A stretch of 64,000 nucleotides of DNA from Streptomyces cavernae (GTDB lineage Bacteria; Actinomycetota; Actinomycetes; Streptomycetales; Streptomycetaceae). The notes under the pieces are model-generated. The model had not been told where the DNA came from, made no database searches, and was given only the letters and a program-made list of their open reading frames with translations. The translations under genes and the position numbers were made by a program. Shown piece by piece: positions 33,718 through 41,762 of this stretch; the first letter of the stretch is position 1; each line of letters starts with the position of its first letter. The stretch is taken from the NCBI RefSeq assembly GCF_004023625.1, contig NZ_RPDJ01000043.1, positions 23,002-87,001 on the forward strand, written 5' to 3'.

Positions 33718-33936
33718 TCAGAGACCGTCCAAATCGGAGTCGACGTCGAATTCATCGTCTGTGGTCTCCGTGTAGTCGGGATCCGTGTACCCCTGCGCGT
33801 CAGTTATTGGCTTATCTGCGTTGTAGTCGGCTGCGTTCGCGTATGCTTTTTGACCGTCAGCGCTCTGCCACACGTCCGCTTCGTTGTAAGTGTAGTTGCT
33901 GTCTTCCCATGTCTTTTCTGTGCCGTCAGTGCTCAC
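33718..33936 (-). CDS. Very acidic small protein
   Basis: The 72-aa protein is about 28% Asp plus Glu with only three Lys and no Arg. It contains several Tyr/Trp (EDSNYTYNEADVWQS, NAADYNADKPITDAQGYTDP) and ends DDEFDVDSDLDGL. The start is GTG at 33936 after AGGGAG. It is the third gene of a minus-strand set with the helical-repeat protein and another acidic protein. I do not recognise it. Composition is compatible with a DNA-mimic, inhibitor or protein-binding tag, but this is speculation. Confidence 0.5.
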   Translation of the reverse strand: MSTDGTEKTWEDSNYTYNEADVWQSADGQKAYANAADYNADKPITDAQGYTDPDYTETTDDEFDVDSDLDGL

Positions 33937-34119
33937 CGCAGATTACTCCCTTCCAGTGAAGCAGTCGAGTGGACTACGAGTCCAATCTCAACAACCATCC
34001 CAGGGAAATACTTGCCTATCGTTCTACCACTCTCTCAGGCTTCACCCTCCACAGGTGGATTTCAACCGGTGCATGTAGCGCAGCCGCACCCCAAGGCTGC
34101 TTGGCCGCGTGGCGAATGA

Positions 34120-35238
34120 TCATTCGCGTGCAGGGCGGGATTCAGGGCGCTCGAAGATCCGCGCCACTTTCTCGGTTTGGCCGGCGATGATGGTACCGCT
34201 GGCTCTCAGATCTCCACGCCAATGCCCCCTGTAATAGGCTCGGTCTATCCGAGAGGACTGGGTCAGCAACTGCTGGCGCATTTGCATGCGTTTGCCCAGC
34301 CACCCCGCTTGAGTAAGGTCCAAGGCTGCAGCCTTGACCTCGTAGCCGCAGCTGTAGCCCATGTTTATCGCCAAGTCAGCGATGGTGCAGGCGCTTTCCA
34401 TGTCGCCAAGGTCACGGTAGGCCCAGGCTGCGGTTGTCCACGCCGCCCCTTCTTGTTTGATTGTCTTCAGACGTGGGTCAAGCAAGTCGATGTCGCCCGT
34501 CCAGCCGGCCTCAAGGCTGTCGATACCATCACCTATCATCTCGCCGGCTGTGCTGAAAGCCTGTTTCAACCCCCCGCGGCGCCAGGCCCCGGCCAGTCGG
34601 CGACCTAGGGGCTCTTCACGAGGCAGGGATTCACGTTGCGTACGCGCGACCCGCACTGCCCAGCCTGCGTATGTGATGGCAAGACCTGGCTTGCCCGCGA
34701 GGCGGTACATTCGGGCCAGCGCATGAAGGTTGTCAAAGCTGGGGTGCTGCTGGCGGGCGAGTTGATGGACACGACGCACGAGCTTGTCGAGGAGCGTGGC
34801 ACGACCGCCCAGAGTTGAGGCGGTGCGCATACCCATTCCCACGAGCCACGAAGTCGGGTCGAATAGAGCTCGCGCATAGCGAACGCTCTCCCGGTCACGG
34901 CGGGCTGACTCCAAAGCCTCAGCTAGCTGGACGAGACAGATGGGCTCTTTTGCGTGTTCGCGTACGTCGGCTGCGCAGAGATCGACGCAATTGCGCTTGC
35001 AGGCTGCCTCGGCTGTGAGGGACAGCAACGGAAGGTCACCGATGCGGCGCATGGTCTTGCGCGCGGCATCGCTCGTCCTGCTACCCGCTGCGGTCTCTCC
35101 CGTACGCTTCAGCGCCTTGGCCAAGGCGGCGTCCACCTGCTTGCGCTTGCTGCTGATGGCAGCCCCGATCGGGGTCCCTGACGCGCGCACTGCCTGGGCC
35201 TCGACCTCGAATCTCAGAGCGTCCATCCATTCGTGCAT
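34120..35238 (-). CDS. Helical-repeat (TPR-like) protein of unknown function
   Basis: The 372-aa protein is almost entirely helical, with repeated paired helices resembling tetratricopeptide repeats (NLHALARMYRLAGKPGLAIT; AAWAYRDLGDMESACTIADL; then INMGYSCGYEVKAAAL). An N-terminal basic region contains SKRKQVDAALAKALKR. No enzymatic motif or membrane segment is seen. A GGAGA site lies before the ATG. It sits between two very acidic small genes in a lower-GC block, which suggests horizontal acquisition and a protein-binding scaffold role. Confidence 0.6.
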   Translation of the reverse strand: MHEWMDALRFEVEAQAVRASGTPIGAAISSKRKQVDAALAKALKRTGETAAGSRTSDAARKTMRRIGDLPLLSLTAEAACKRNCVDLCAADVREHAKEPICLVQLAEALESARRDRESVRYARALFDPTSWLVGMGMRTASTLGGRATLLDKLVRRVHQLARQQHPSFDNLHALARMYRLAGKPGLAITYAGWAVRVARTQRESLPREEPLGRRLAGAWRRGGLKQAFSTAGEMIGDGIDSLEAGWTGDIDLLDPRLKTIKQEGAAWTTAAWAYRDLGDMESACTIADLAINMGYSCGYEVKAAALDLTQAGWLGKRMQMRQQLLTQSSRIDRAYYRGHWRGDLRASGTIIAGQTEKVARIFERPESRPARE

Positions 35239-35302
35239 CGCCGTCTCCGATCACGTGCCGAGGGTGGCCCCTGATGCCCGACACGTTGCCCGCAGTGCTG
35301 AC

Positions 35303-35659
35303 TCAACTCTCCGTTGTCCGTGTCGTCCCGCTGTCGCTCGAATCATCGGCAAGCTCGTGTTTGTCCTCGCCTGCTATCCAACTCTCGGTGTCCTTGTAGA
35401 CGTAGCCGAGTGCGTCCTGGTGAGGATCAGTCACAGTCGTCCCGTCGGGGAACTCGACATCTGTGCCGGAAAAGTGAGGTGGGGGGGCGTCGCCCGGCGT
35501 CATTGGGTCGGGAGGCTCCAATGGATCAGCTACAGGCGCCTCCGCGCTGTCGTCAACGGAGTCGCTCCCCTCGACGACATCTGCCCCAAGAGCCTCGTCA
35601 ATGCCGCTTTCAACGTCATCGAGTCCGAGAGCGTCACTGTCGAAATCCATGTCAGACAT
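35303..35659 (-). CDS. Very acidic protein, first gene of a three-gene operon
   Basis: The 118-aa protein has about 33 Asp/Glu against three Lys/Arg (roughly 28% acidic; strong negative charge). The start SDMDFDSDALGLDDVESG is almost pure acid and small residues. A more ordered middle (FSGTDVEFPDGTTVTDP, GYVYKDTESWIAGED) may fold. It is 64 bases upstream of the TPR-like gene on the same strand. No family recognised; like the third gene it could mimic DNA or bind a basic partner. Confidence 0.5.
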   Translation of the reverse strand: MSDMDFDSDALGLDDVESGIDEALGADVVEGSDSVDDSAEAPVADPLEPPDPMTPGDAPPPHFSGTDVEFPDGTTVTDPHQDALGYVYKDTESWIAGEDKHELADDSSDSGTTRTTES

Positions 35660-35942
35660 TGATTATGCACCCACGCCCATGAGAACGCTCAGAAATCAAC
35701 ATGCCCGCTGTCACGCCCGGGGCCTTGTGCGCTTCCCGCAAGAAAGGGGAAGCGGCGGTGGTTTTCGATTGAACGAGGCCGCCCAGCGTCCCGCCTGCGA
35801 TATAGATGCATAAGCAGCGCACGAAACCTCTTCCCAGGTAACACCTGGTGTGCCGAGGTGTCAACTTTGGAGGGTTGCTATTCTCGACGAGTCTATGGGC
35901 AGCTTCATCAACGCCGGATACTGCCACGGTGACAAGTCACCG
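35660..35942. other. Intergenic region upstream of the acidic/TPR operon
   Basis: No convincing gene is seen. It is relatively AT-rich for this genome and should hold the promoter of the minus-strand operon, but I could not place confident -35/-10 boxes. Confidence 0.5.
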
Positions 35943-36002
35943 ACCTCGATCTTGCATGAGGGTCCGCCAGCAAGCTGGCGGACCCTCATGCAAGATCGAG
36001 GT
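35943..36002 (-). terminator. 28-bp perfect stem-loop after the membrane protein gene
   Basis: ACCTCGATCTTGCATGAGGG at 35943 and the following eight bases are mirrored exactly by 35975-36002, with a CAAG loop at 35971-35974. It begins at the stop codon of the minus-strand membrane protein. The stem is far longer than usual terminators. Confidence 0.8.
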
Positions 36003-36775
36003 TAGCTACCGACTGTTTCCCTCCGCTGGCAAAGCCGCTCACGGAGCGCGCCCACCATGGGGAGCGTCAAGCCCAGGAAGAGGAACAGCACAGCCAGGCC
36101 ACTTAACGAAGGGCTCACAACCTCTTCGACATCCAGAGGCCACGGGTCGTCCAGCATGTACAAGATGATGTATGAGCCCTTGGACACCGTGTACGCCACG
36201 CCCAGCGTCGCGGCAATCGAGGACAGGGCAAAGCCAGCGCCGCTCCAGGGCCGAACGCCCCAATTGCCTCGCGCGGTCCTTCCGCACATGAAGGCCAGCT
36301 CACCACAGGTAACCAAGACGTACGACAGGTAGATCAGCAGGTATGCGGCCACCGACGTGTTGTCAACGTACGCGGTTGTGAACTCGATGCCCGGTTCGTT
36401 CGTCGCGAGGAAGAGCGGCACCATGGTCGCCAGCACCGCCGTGGCCACGAAAGCCCGCTGGTACATGGCAGCTCGCACGTACTCGGGACGGTAGGCCAAG
36501 TCCACCATCGCGATCTGAAGTGCAGCGCACCACAGAATCGCACAGATATGGGCCACCAATTTGCCGATGTTGGCGACACCAGTGGCGTCCTCCGCCGCCT
36601 GAGCGACCACGGGGACGGCAAAGAAGACGCCCAGGGTGCAGATACCGAAGGCGGCGGCGATGGACCACGTTGACACCCGCGGGTTGCCGACGGCCCTTCG
36701 TGTGCAGAGAACGGTGACCAGCAGGCCGGCCAGAGTGCACGTCCCGAAGACTATGCCGTCTAATTTGCCGTCCAA
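36002..36775 (-). CDS. Seven-helix membrane protein (DUF6545/MAB_1171c-like N-terminal type)
   Basis: The 257-aa protein has about seven hydrophobic helices with little else: IVFGTCTLAGLLVTVLC, WSIAAAFGICTLGVFFAVPV, HICAILWCAALQIAMV, AFVATAVLATMVPLFLA, AAYLLIYLSYVLVTC, FALSSIAATLGVAYTV and LAVLFLFLGLTLPMV. This pattern and its pairing with the upstream XRE gene match the MAB_1171c-like putative transporters common in Streptomyces. It lacks the long cytoplasmic tail such proteins often have. The start lies one base after the stop of the regulator, so they form an operon. Confidence 0.6.
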   Translation of the reverse strand: MDGKLDGIVFGTCTLAGLLVTVLCTRRAVGNPRVSTWSIAAAFGICTLGVFFAVPVVAQAAEDATGVANIGKLVAHICAILWCAALQIAMVDLAYRPEYVRAAMYQRAFVATAVLATMVPLFLATNEPGIEFTTAYVDNTSVAAYLLIYLSYVLVTCGELAFMCGRTARGNWGVRPWSGAGFALSSIAATLGVAYTVSKGSYIILYMLDDPWPLDVEEVVSPSLSGLAVLFLFLGLTLPMVGALRERLCQRRETVGS

Positions 36776-37282
36776 TTAGAGCCCTTCCAGTGCATCAGCC
36801 GCATACTCGGCGGCCTCGTCTTTACTGCGCCGTCGTTGACGTCGACCCGGCTTCTCACCGGCCGCGCTGCCCGATACCGGTGCCAAACCGAGTTCGCCTC
36901 GTCGGCGCTCCAAATCTGCAATGACACCCAGCAACTCACTCCGGGGCAGCCCGTTCAACAAAGCCAGGACACGGCGTACAGACGGATCCTCGAATGCCTC
37001 CAGCGCATCGAGGTCGTCGTAACTCTCGTGCGGAAGCAGGTGTGCCGGCGGCACGCCCCCCAGAGCCTCGCACAGGACCATGATCGTCGCGATGGTCGGG
37101 TTGTCCTGCTTGCCGTTCGCAAGATTGTTAACGGCAGCGTAAGACACCGACGCGTGCTCGCCCGGCAGCGCCTCCACGGCAGACGAAAGCGAACGGCTCG
37201 AGTACGCCCGGCCGTTGGCATCCCGTCGGCTGGTCATGAGCGCCTTGAGCTTGACTGCCAGCGACGGACGGTCAGAGCTCAC
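36776..37282 (-). CDS. XRE-family helix-turn-helix regulator
   Basis: The 168-aa protein has an N-terminal XRE domain (about 10-85) in which VSYAAVNNLANGKQDNPTIA is the recognition helix region, followed by ALGGVPPAHLLP as usual for actinomycete Cro/C1-type regulators. The C-terminus is basic (GRRQRRRSKDEAAEYAADAL). It starts at a GTG with no strong ribosome-binding site. It pairs with the membrane protein, a combination seen repeatedly in Streptomyces. GTGT ... ACAC half-sites in the upstream region (37376-37395) could be its operator. Confidence 0.75.
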   Translation of the reverse strand: MSSDRPSLAVKLKALMTSRRDANGRAYSSRSLSSAVEALPGEHASVSYAAVNNLANGKQDNPTIATIMVLCEALGGVPPAHLLPHESYDDLDALEAFEDPSVRRVLALLNGLPRSELLGVIADLERRRGELGLAPVSGSAAGEKPGRRQRRRSKDEAAEYAADALEGL

Positions 37283-37387
37283 CGCGCACCGGGCTCGCCG
37301 GTCATGGCCGGAGAGCCGTCTCGCCGATGCCTACACACAACCACGTACCAGTCTCGCTCTCTTCGATCTCGCCCTTGTGTACTTTAG

Positions 37388-37416
37388 TTGACACGCTCGG
37401 TTGCGAAAGGCAGGAT
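37388..37416 (+). promoter_or_regulatory. Putative sigma-70-type promoter pointing right
   Basis: TTGACA (37388-37393) and CAGGAT (37411-37416) are separated by 17 bases, close to the actinomycete consensus TTGAC-17/18-TAGGAT. It lies divergent to the XRE gene and upstream of the small ORF at 37561. Confidence 0.45.
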
Positions 37417-37560
37417 CACAATTGGAGCGCAGGGTAAGCACATTCCGCTTCCGGGTCATGGGTCCGTGGTGGCCTATGGACCTGCCTTCCAGGGGGTGGC
37501 TGGCCCTCATCGGCTCTTGCGCGCTTCCTGAAAAGGCACACTGAGGAGAGACCAGCGACC

Positions 37561-37947
37561 ATGAGCGATTCCTGGGCCGTGTACGGAGCCCGATCCTCCG
37601 TGCTCAGCTCACCCGCGCCCGCCTCCCCCCTCTCCGCTGGGCGCTATTTGAGCATGCTGCCCGCCTCGTCGCTGGTCAGAACTGGTGTGCACCGTCCTGC
37701 GTACCGGGGACAGATTACAGACCGGCTCGGCGAACGGCTGGCGGACTGGATCGTCACCATCCCGGCGAATCGAAGGACGGCCGCTTCTGTCACCCGGCCC
37801 TCGCCAAGACGGCAACTTCGGCCACGCCGCCGTCCTCGACAGCGCGCGAAGACATCACGACTAGCCGCTCGCCCCGGCAACGCCGAGGTCATCATCGCGT
37901 TCCGCCCCGGCCTTACCGTCGCCGACGTCTACGGCACCTCGGCTTAA
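37561..37947 (+). CDS. Doubtful hypothetical protein
   Basis: The 128-aa frame has a plausible start (GAGGAG site before ATG) and lies downstream of a promoter-like sequence. The product shows no domain; the middle is Arg-rich and low in conserved character (PSPRRQLRPRRRPRQRAK) and only the end, NAEVIIAFRPGLTVADVYG, looks protein-like. It could be a frameshifted remnant of a larger gene. Confidence 0.25.
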   Translation: MSDSWAVYGARSSVLSSPAPASPLSAGRYLSMLPASSLVRTGVHRPAYRGQITDRLGERLADWIVTIPANRRTAASVTRPSPRRQLRPRRRPRQRAKTSRLAARPGNAEVIIAFRPGLTVADVYGTSA

Positions 37948-38611
37948 GGCCCCACCCGCCCTTCCGCCCTGACAGCAAGGACCGCCGGATGAGCACCACT
38001 TCGCACGTGACGCGCCGCCCGCACAGAGCCCGGGGCAACCACCTGAGGTTGGTGGCCATCGCCCCGGCCACCAACCAGGAAGACGGGGACGACGAGAAGG
38101 GGGATGCGCCAAGCCCGAAGCATCGCAAAGCCAGTCCGGTGAGCAGCGGCGTGACCATGCGTGCGCTGGTGGCTCTCGGCGCGAACACCGCGGCTCTCGG
38201 CCCCGGAGGCGCCGCTACACCAAGTTGATCAAACGTCAGCCAGCCGCCGAGACCGGCAGCGAGCGCACCAGCCCTGACGAGCCGATGATCTCATGGGCCC
38301 TCCAGCCCGCCGAGGAGACCCTGGCCACCGAACGAAGTGGCCGCCCGGCGGACAAACGGCCGACATCGTAGCCCGCCCCGGTTGCGGGCCTACGACTTTC
38401 AGGGCCGCAGCTCGGGCCACGTCGAAGACACCACTCGGACTTGTCCAGGCGATCATGCGCGGAGCCAGACAGACCTGAGCACACCCAGCGCACGGCTCAC
38501 CGTCAGAACACCCCCACACTAGCGGGGACGACCTTTCTGACCTGGAACGCAGCGAGGGCTTCGCGCTTCCATTACTGACTGCATGGGACCACCCACACTG
38601 TCGCGGATCTC
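37948..38611. other. Gene-poor region upstream of cas3
   Basis: No convincing gene. A 79-codon frame at 37989-38228 has no recognisable product. A hairpin with an 11-bp perfect stem, GGTTGGTGGCC (38047-38057) and its inverse (38066-38076), lies inside it. The region probably carries the cas operon promoter, but no clear boxes were found. Confidence 0.5.
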
Positions 38612-41554
38612 GTGCGCGAGACTCTAGCGGCCGCGGATGTCAGTGCCGTGTGGTTGTCTCTCCACCAAGACGGATGGGGGTCTACTTTGCGTCGGTCTAA
38701 AGCCCAACCTGATGAGTCGGTCTGGGGGAAGTCACGAGGGCTGGACCCGTCGCATCCGCCCTACCCCCTGATCCGCCATCTGCTGGATACGGCAGCCATG
38801 ACCCTGTTCCTCTGGGACCGATATCTCTCACAGAATCAGTGGCATGCAGTCGCTGCCGGGTTGGGTTGCCAGCAGGACTTGGCACGTGCGCGGGAACTGG
38901 CAGCGTTGTGTGCGGGGCTGCACGACATCGGCAAATTGACCGGCTTCCAGCTGTGCAGTGCGCATGGGCGTCAGAGGCTGAGCCGCGAGTTGCTCGGTGA
39001 CATGGGGCGCATCGGTGTGGAGCGGCTACCGCATGACGTGGCGGGGATGCATGCCGCATCATCTGCGGTGCTTGACGTATTGGGCTTTCCGCGGGGCGGC
39101 GATTCGCCGAAGGCTGCGATCCACCGGGTAGCGGAGATCATCGGGGGCCATCACGGCGTGTTCCATCAGCACGTGCACTGGCATCCGGATAATGCGGATC
39201 TGCTCGGCGGTGCGGCCTGGGCGGAACAGCGCGCGGCTCATGCCAGAGCAGTGTTCGAGTTGTTGGGGGAGCCGGCACCGCCGGAGGAGATCGAAGGCGC
39301 CGCAGCGGTTCTCATTACCGGGCTGGTGGTCCTGGCTGACTGGCTGGTCAGTCAGGAGCATTACCTGCGGGCTCGGCAGGCCGAGCTGGAACAGTCGCTG
39401 TCTGATCATTTTGCGCGGTCGTATGCCGACGCTGAAGCGCTGGTGCGCGAGGCGGGGCTGCTGCCGGTGGAGTTGGAGCGCAAGGACTTCGCCGAGGCGT
39501 ACGGCATCGTCGGGAAGCCGAACCCGCTGCAGCGGTCAGTGGCGGAAGAACTGCCGGCCTTTCTGGTGGCCAGAGGGCGGAACGGTGGCAGGCGCGGTTG
39601 TCGCAAGGGCGGAATCTTGCTGGTGACGGCGGCGCCGGGGGATGGCAAGAGTGAGACGGCCCTGGAGGCCGAGCGTGTTCTTGCGGAGTGTTTCGGTACG
39701 CGCGGGTTCGCGTTCCTGCTGCCGACGATGGCAACCAGCGACCAGATGTACCTGCGGGTGTCCGGCGTCGTCGCACGTCAGGCCGGACAGGATGCCGGGT
39801 TGACGCTGACGCACAGCATGGCATGGCTGAACAGTGCGTACGCCGAGGACGGACGCGATGACCTGCGGGTTCTCACTGGCGAGGCGGAGGAAGACGACGC
39901 TGGTGCAGCGACGGGGCGTGAGGTCGATATGAGGCCACGCCGCTGGCTCCGGGGCGCCAAGAGGGCTCTGCTGGCGCAGTTCGCGGTCGGCACGGTGGAC
40001 CAGGCGCTGATGTCGGTGCTGCCGGTGCGGCACAACGCGCTGCGGCTGCTGGCGCTGTCCAACAAGACCTTCATCGTGGACGAGGCGCATGCCTACGACC
40101 CGTACATGCAGGTCCTTTTGGGCCGGTTGCTGAACTGGCTCGGCTGGTACGGGGTTCCGGTCGTGCTGCTGTCCGCCACGCTGCCTACTTCTGTCAGCGA
40201 TCGCCTGATCAAGGAATACCTGCGGGGCACCAAGGCCATGCCGGTAAGCCGGCTGAAGAAGCTTACTTTCGTTGCCCCGTACCCGGGGTGGCTTTACGTG
40301 GACGGGGCTGACGGCGAGTGCACCCAGATATCTCCGGAACGGCAGGTGGAGCAGGCCGCGGCCCGCAGTCTGCATCTGGCGGTTCAGGTGGAGCCGGTTG
40401 TGCACGGGAAGGCAGGAGGGGAGCTGAACCGGCTCGCCGTGATCGAACGGCTCCTCACTCCGGTGATGGGCAACGCCGGCGGTTGCGCCTTGGTGGTGTG
40501 TAACACGGTGGCCGAGGCGCAGGACACGTACAAGCATGTCAAGGCGCTCGCCGCAGCCCGTGGGTGTAGGGCGGGGGAGGTGCAGTTGCTGCACGCCAGG
40601 ATTCCGGGGGACGAGCGTGAGGAGCGTACGAAGAAGGTCACCGAGGGGCTGGGGCGTTCCGGTCCGCGGCCGCTGCGGCGGATCGTGGTGGCGACGCAGG
40701 TGGTGGAGCAGTCGCTGGATCTGGACGCGGACGTTGTGATCAGCGACCTGGCTCCGCTTGCGCTGCTGCTGCAGCGGGCGGGGCGCTGCTGGCGGCACGA
40801 GGCATGGTGGTCGGAGCATGAGCGGCTGCGGGCCCGGCCGGGGTGGGCGGACAGGCCGCGGCTGGTCGTGCTGGATCCGCTGGCCGCTGGCCGTGGCGTG
40901 CCCTACCAGTGGGGCGAGGTGTATGCGGAGTTCCTCCTGCGGGCGACGTCCGAGGTGTTGGTGCAACGCGGGGACAAGCCGGTCTCGGTCCCGGGCGATG
41001 TGCAGGGACTGGTGGAGGAGGTTCACGGACACCAGGCGGAGGAGTTCTGCTGGGACGATCCGGCCCAGTCGGTTGCTTACACGGCGTACAAGGGGAAGGA
41101 GTTGGCGGACCGCAGCGTGGGCGGTCTGCTGGTGATTCCACGGGCGCGCAGTGTGGCTGGCCTGGATGGGCTGCACCATCTGGAGGGTGCGCAGGACGAG
41201 TGGGAGGCATCGACACGTCTGGGTTCGGATGCGGTGCGTCTGCTGTGCGTGTACGGGCACGCGGACGGTGTCGTCACGCTCGACGCGGATGGGAAGCAGC
41301 CGCTGCCCGGCATCGAAGAGCCGCTGACCCGGGCGGATGTGAAGACGGTGATGGCGCGGACGATCCCGGTGACCGCGGACTGGTTTAGGGGAGAGCGGGA
41401 CGCCCACCGCGTTCCTCAGGAGTGGGCGGAGCATCCGATGCTCGGTGATCTGGTGATGGTCCGGCAGCCGGTGATCGCTGGCGGGGTACAGCCGGTGGCC
41501 GTCGGCGGGAAGCACATACACCTGGATGCGGAACTGGGCCTGATCCGTGCGTGA
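38612..41554 (+). CDS. cas3: Cas3 nuclease-helicase (type I-E)
   Basis: The 980-aa protein has an N-terminal HD nuclease (His in LIRHLLDTAAM near 53, LHDIGK near 104, IIGGHHGVFH near 172) and a superfamily 2 helicase. Walker A is AAPGDGKSE near 340, the DEAH box is FIVDEAHAYDP near 490, SATLP is motif III, and motif VI is LLQRAGRCWRHE near 720. Cascade recruits Cas3 to nick and unwind target DNA. It is the first gene of the locus. GTG at 38612 is used; GTG at 38648 is an alternative start and neither has a strong ribosome-binding site. Confidence 0.93.
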   Translation: MRETLAAADVSAVWLSLHQDGWGSTLRRSKAQPDESVWGKSRGLDPSHPPYPLIRHLLDTAAMTLFLWDRYLSQNQWHAVAAGLGCQQDLARARELAALCAGLHDIGKLTGFQLCSAHGRQRLSRELLGDMGRIGVERLPHDVAGMHAASSAVLDVLGFPRGGDSPKAAIHRVAEIIGGHHGVFHQHVHWHPDNADLLGGAAWAEQRAAHARAVFELLGEPAPPEEIEGAAAVLITGLVVLADWLVSQEHYLRARQAELEQSLSDHFARSYADAEALVREAGLLPVELERKDFAEAYGIVGKPNPLQRSVAEELPAFLVARGRNGGRRGCRKGGILLVTAAPGDGKSETALEAERVLAECFGTRGFAFLLPTMATSDQMYLRVSGVVARQAGQDAGLTLTHSMAWLNSAYAEDGRDDLRVLTGEAEEDDAGAATGREVDMRPRRWLRGAKRALLAQFAVGTVDQALMSVLPVRHNALRLLALSNKTFIVDEAHAYDPYMQVLLGRLLNWLGWYGVPVVLLSATLPTSVSDRLIKEYLRGTKAMPVSRLKKLTFVAPYPGWLYVDGADGECTQISPERQVEQAAARSLHLAVQVEPVVHGKAGGELNRLAVIERLLTPVMGNAGGCALVVCNTVAEAQDTYKHVKALAAARGCRAGEVQLLHARIPGDEREERTKKVTEGLGRSGPRPLRRIVVATQVVEQSLDLDADVVISDLAPLALLLQRAGRCWRHEAWWSEHERLRARPGWADRPRLVVLDPLAAGRGVPYQWGEVYAEFLLRATSEVLVQRGDKPVSVPGDVQGLVEEVHGHQAEEFCWDDPAQSVAYTAYKGKELADRSVGGLLVIPRARSVAGLDGLHHLEGAQDEWEASTRLGSDAVRLLCVYGHADGVVTLDADGKQPLPGIEEPLTRADVKTVMARTIPVTADWFRGERDAHRVPQEWAEHPMLGDLVMVRQPVIAGGVQPVAVGGKHIHLDAELGLIRA

Positions 41555-41762
41555 CGGACCCAGGCCGAAGCGCTGACCAGACGACGGTTGCTCCCAGGAG
41601 CTCACTGCACCAGGCAACTGCACTGCAGAAATGTCGTTTTCGGGCGCGTTGTCAGTGGTGCCTGCTTCACTGTGCCCACGTCTTCGCGCGCGTCGAGGTG
41701 TGCGAAGAGGGGGTCTCGTCGTGCCTGCGTGCGGCGAGTGGTAAGCCAGTGAAGGGGGCGCG

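Noticed and set aside
37989..38228. A 79-codon frame before cas3
   Set aside because: It has no family resemblance and contains an 11-bp hairpin; evidence for a gene is too weak to list separately.
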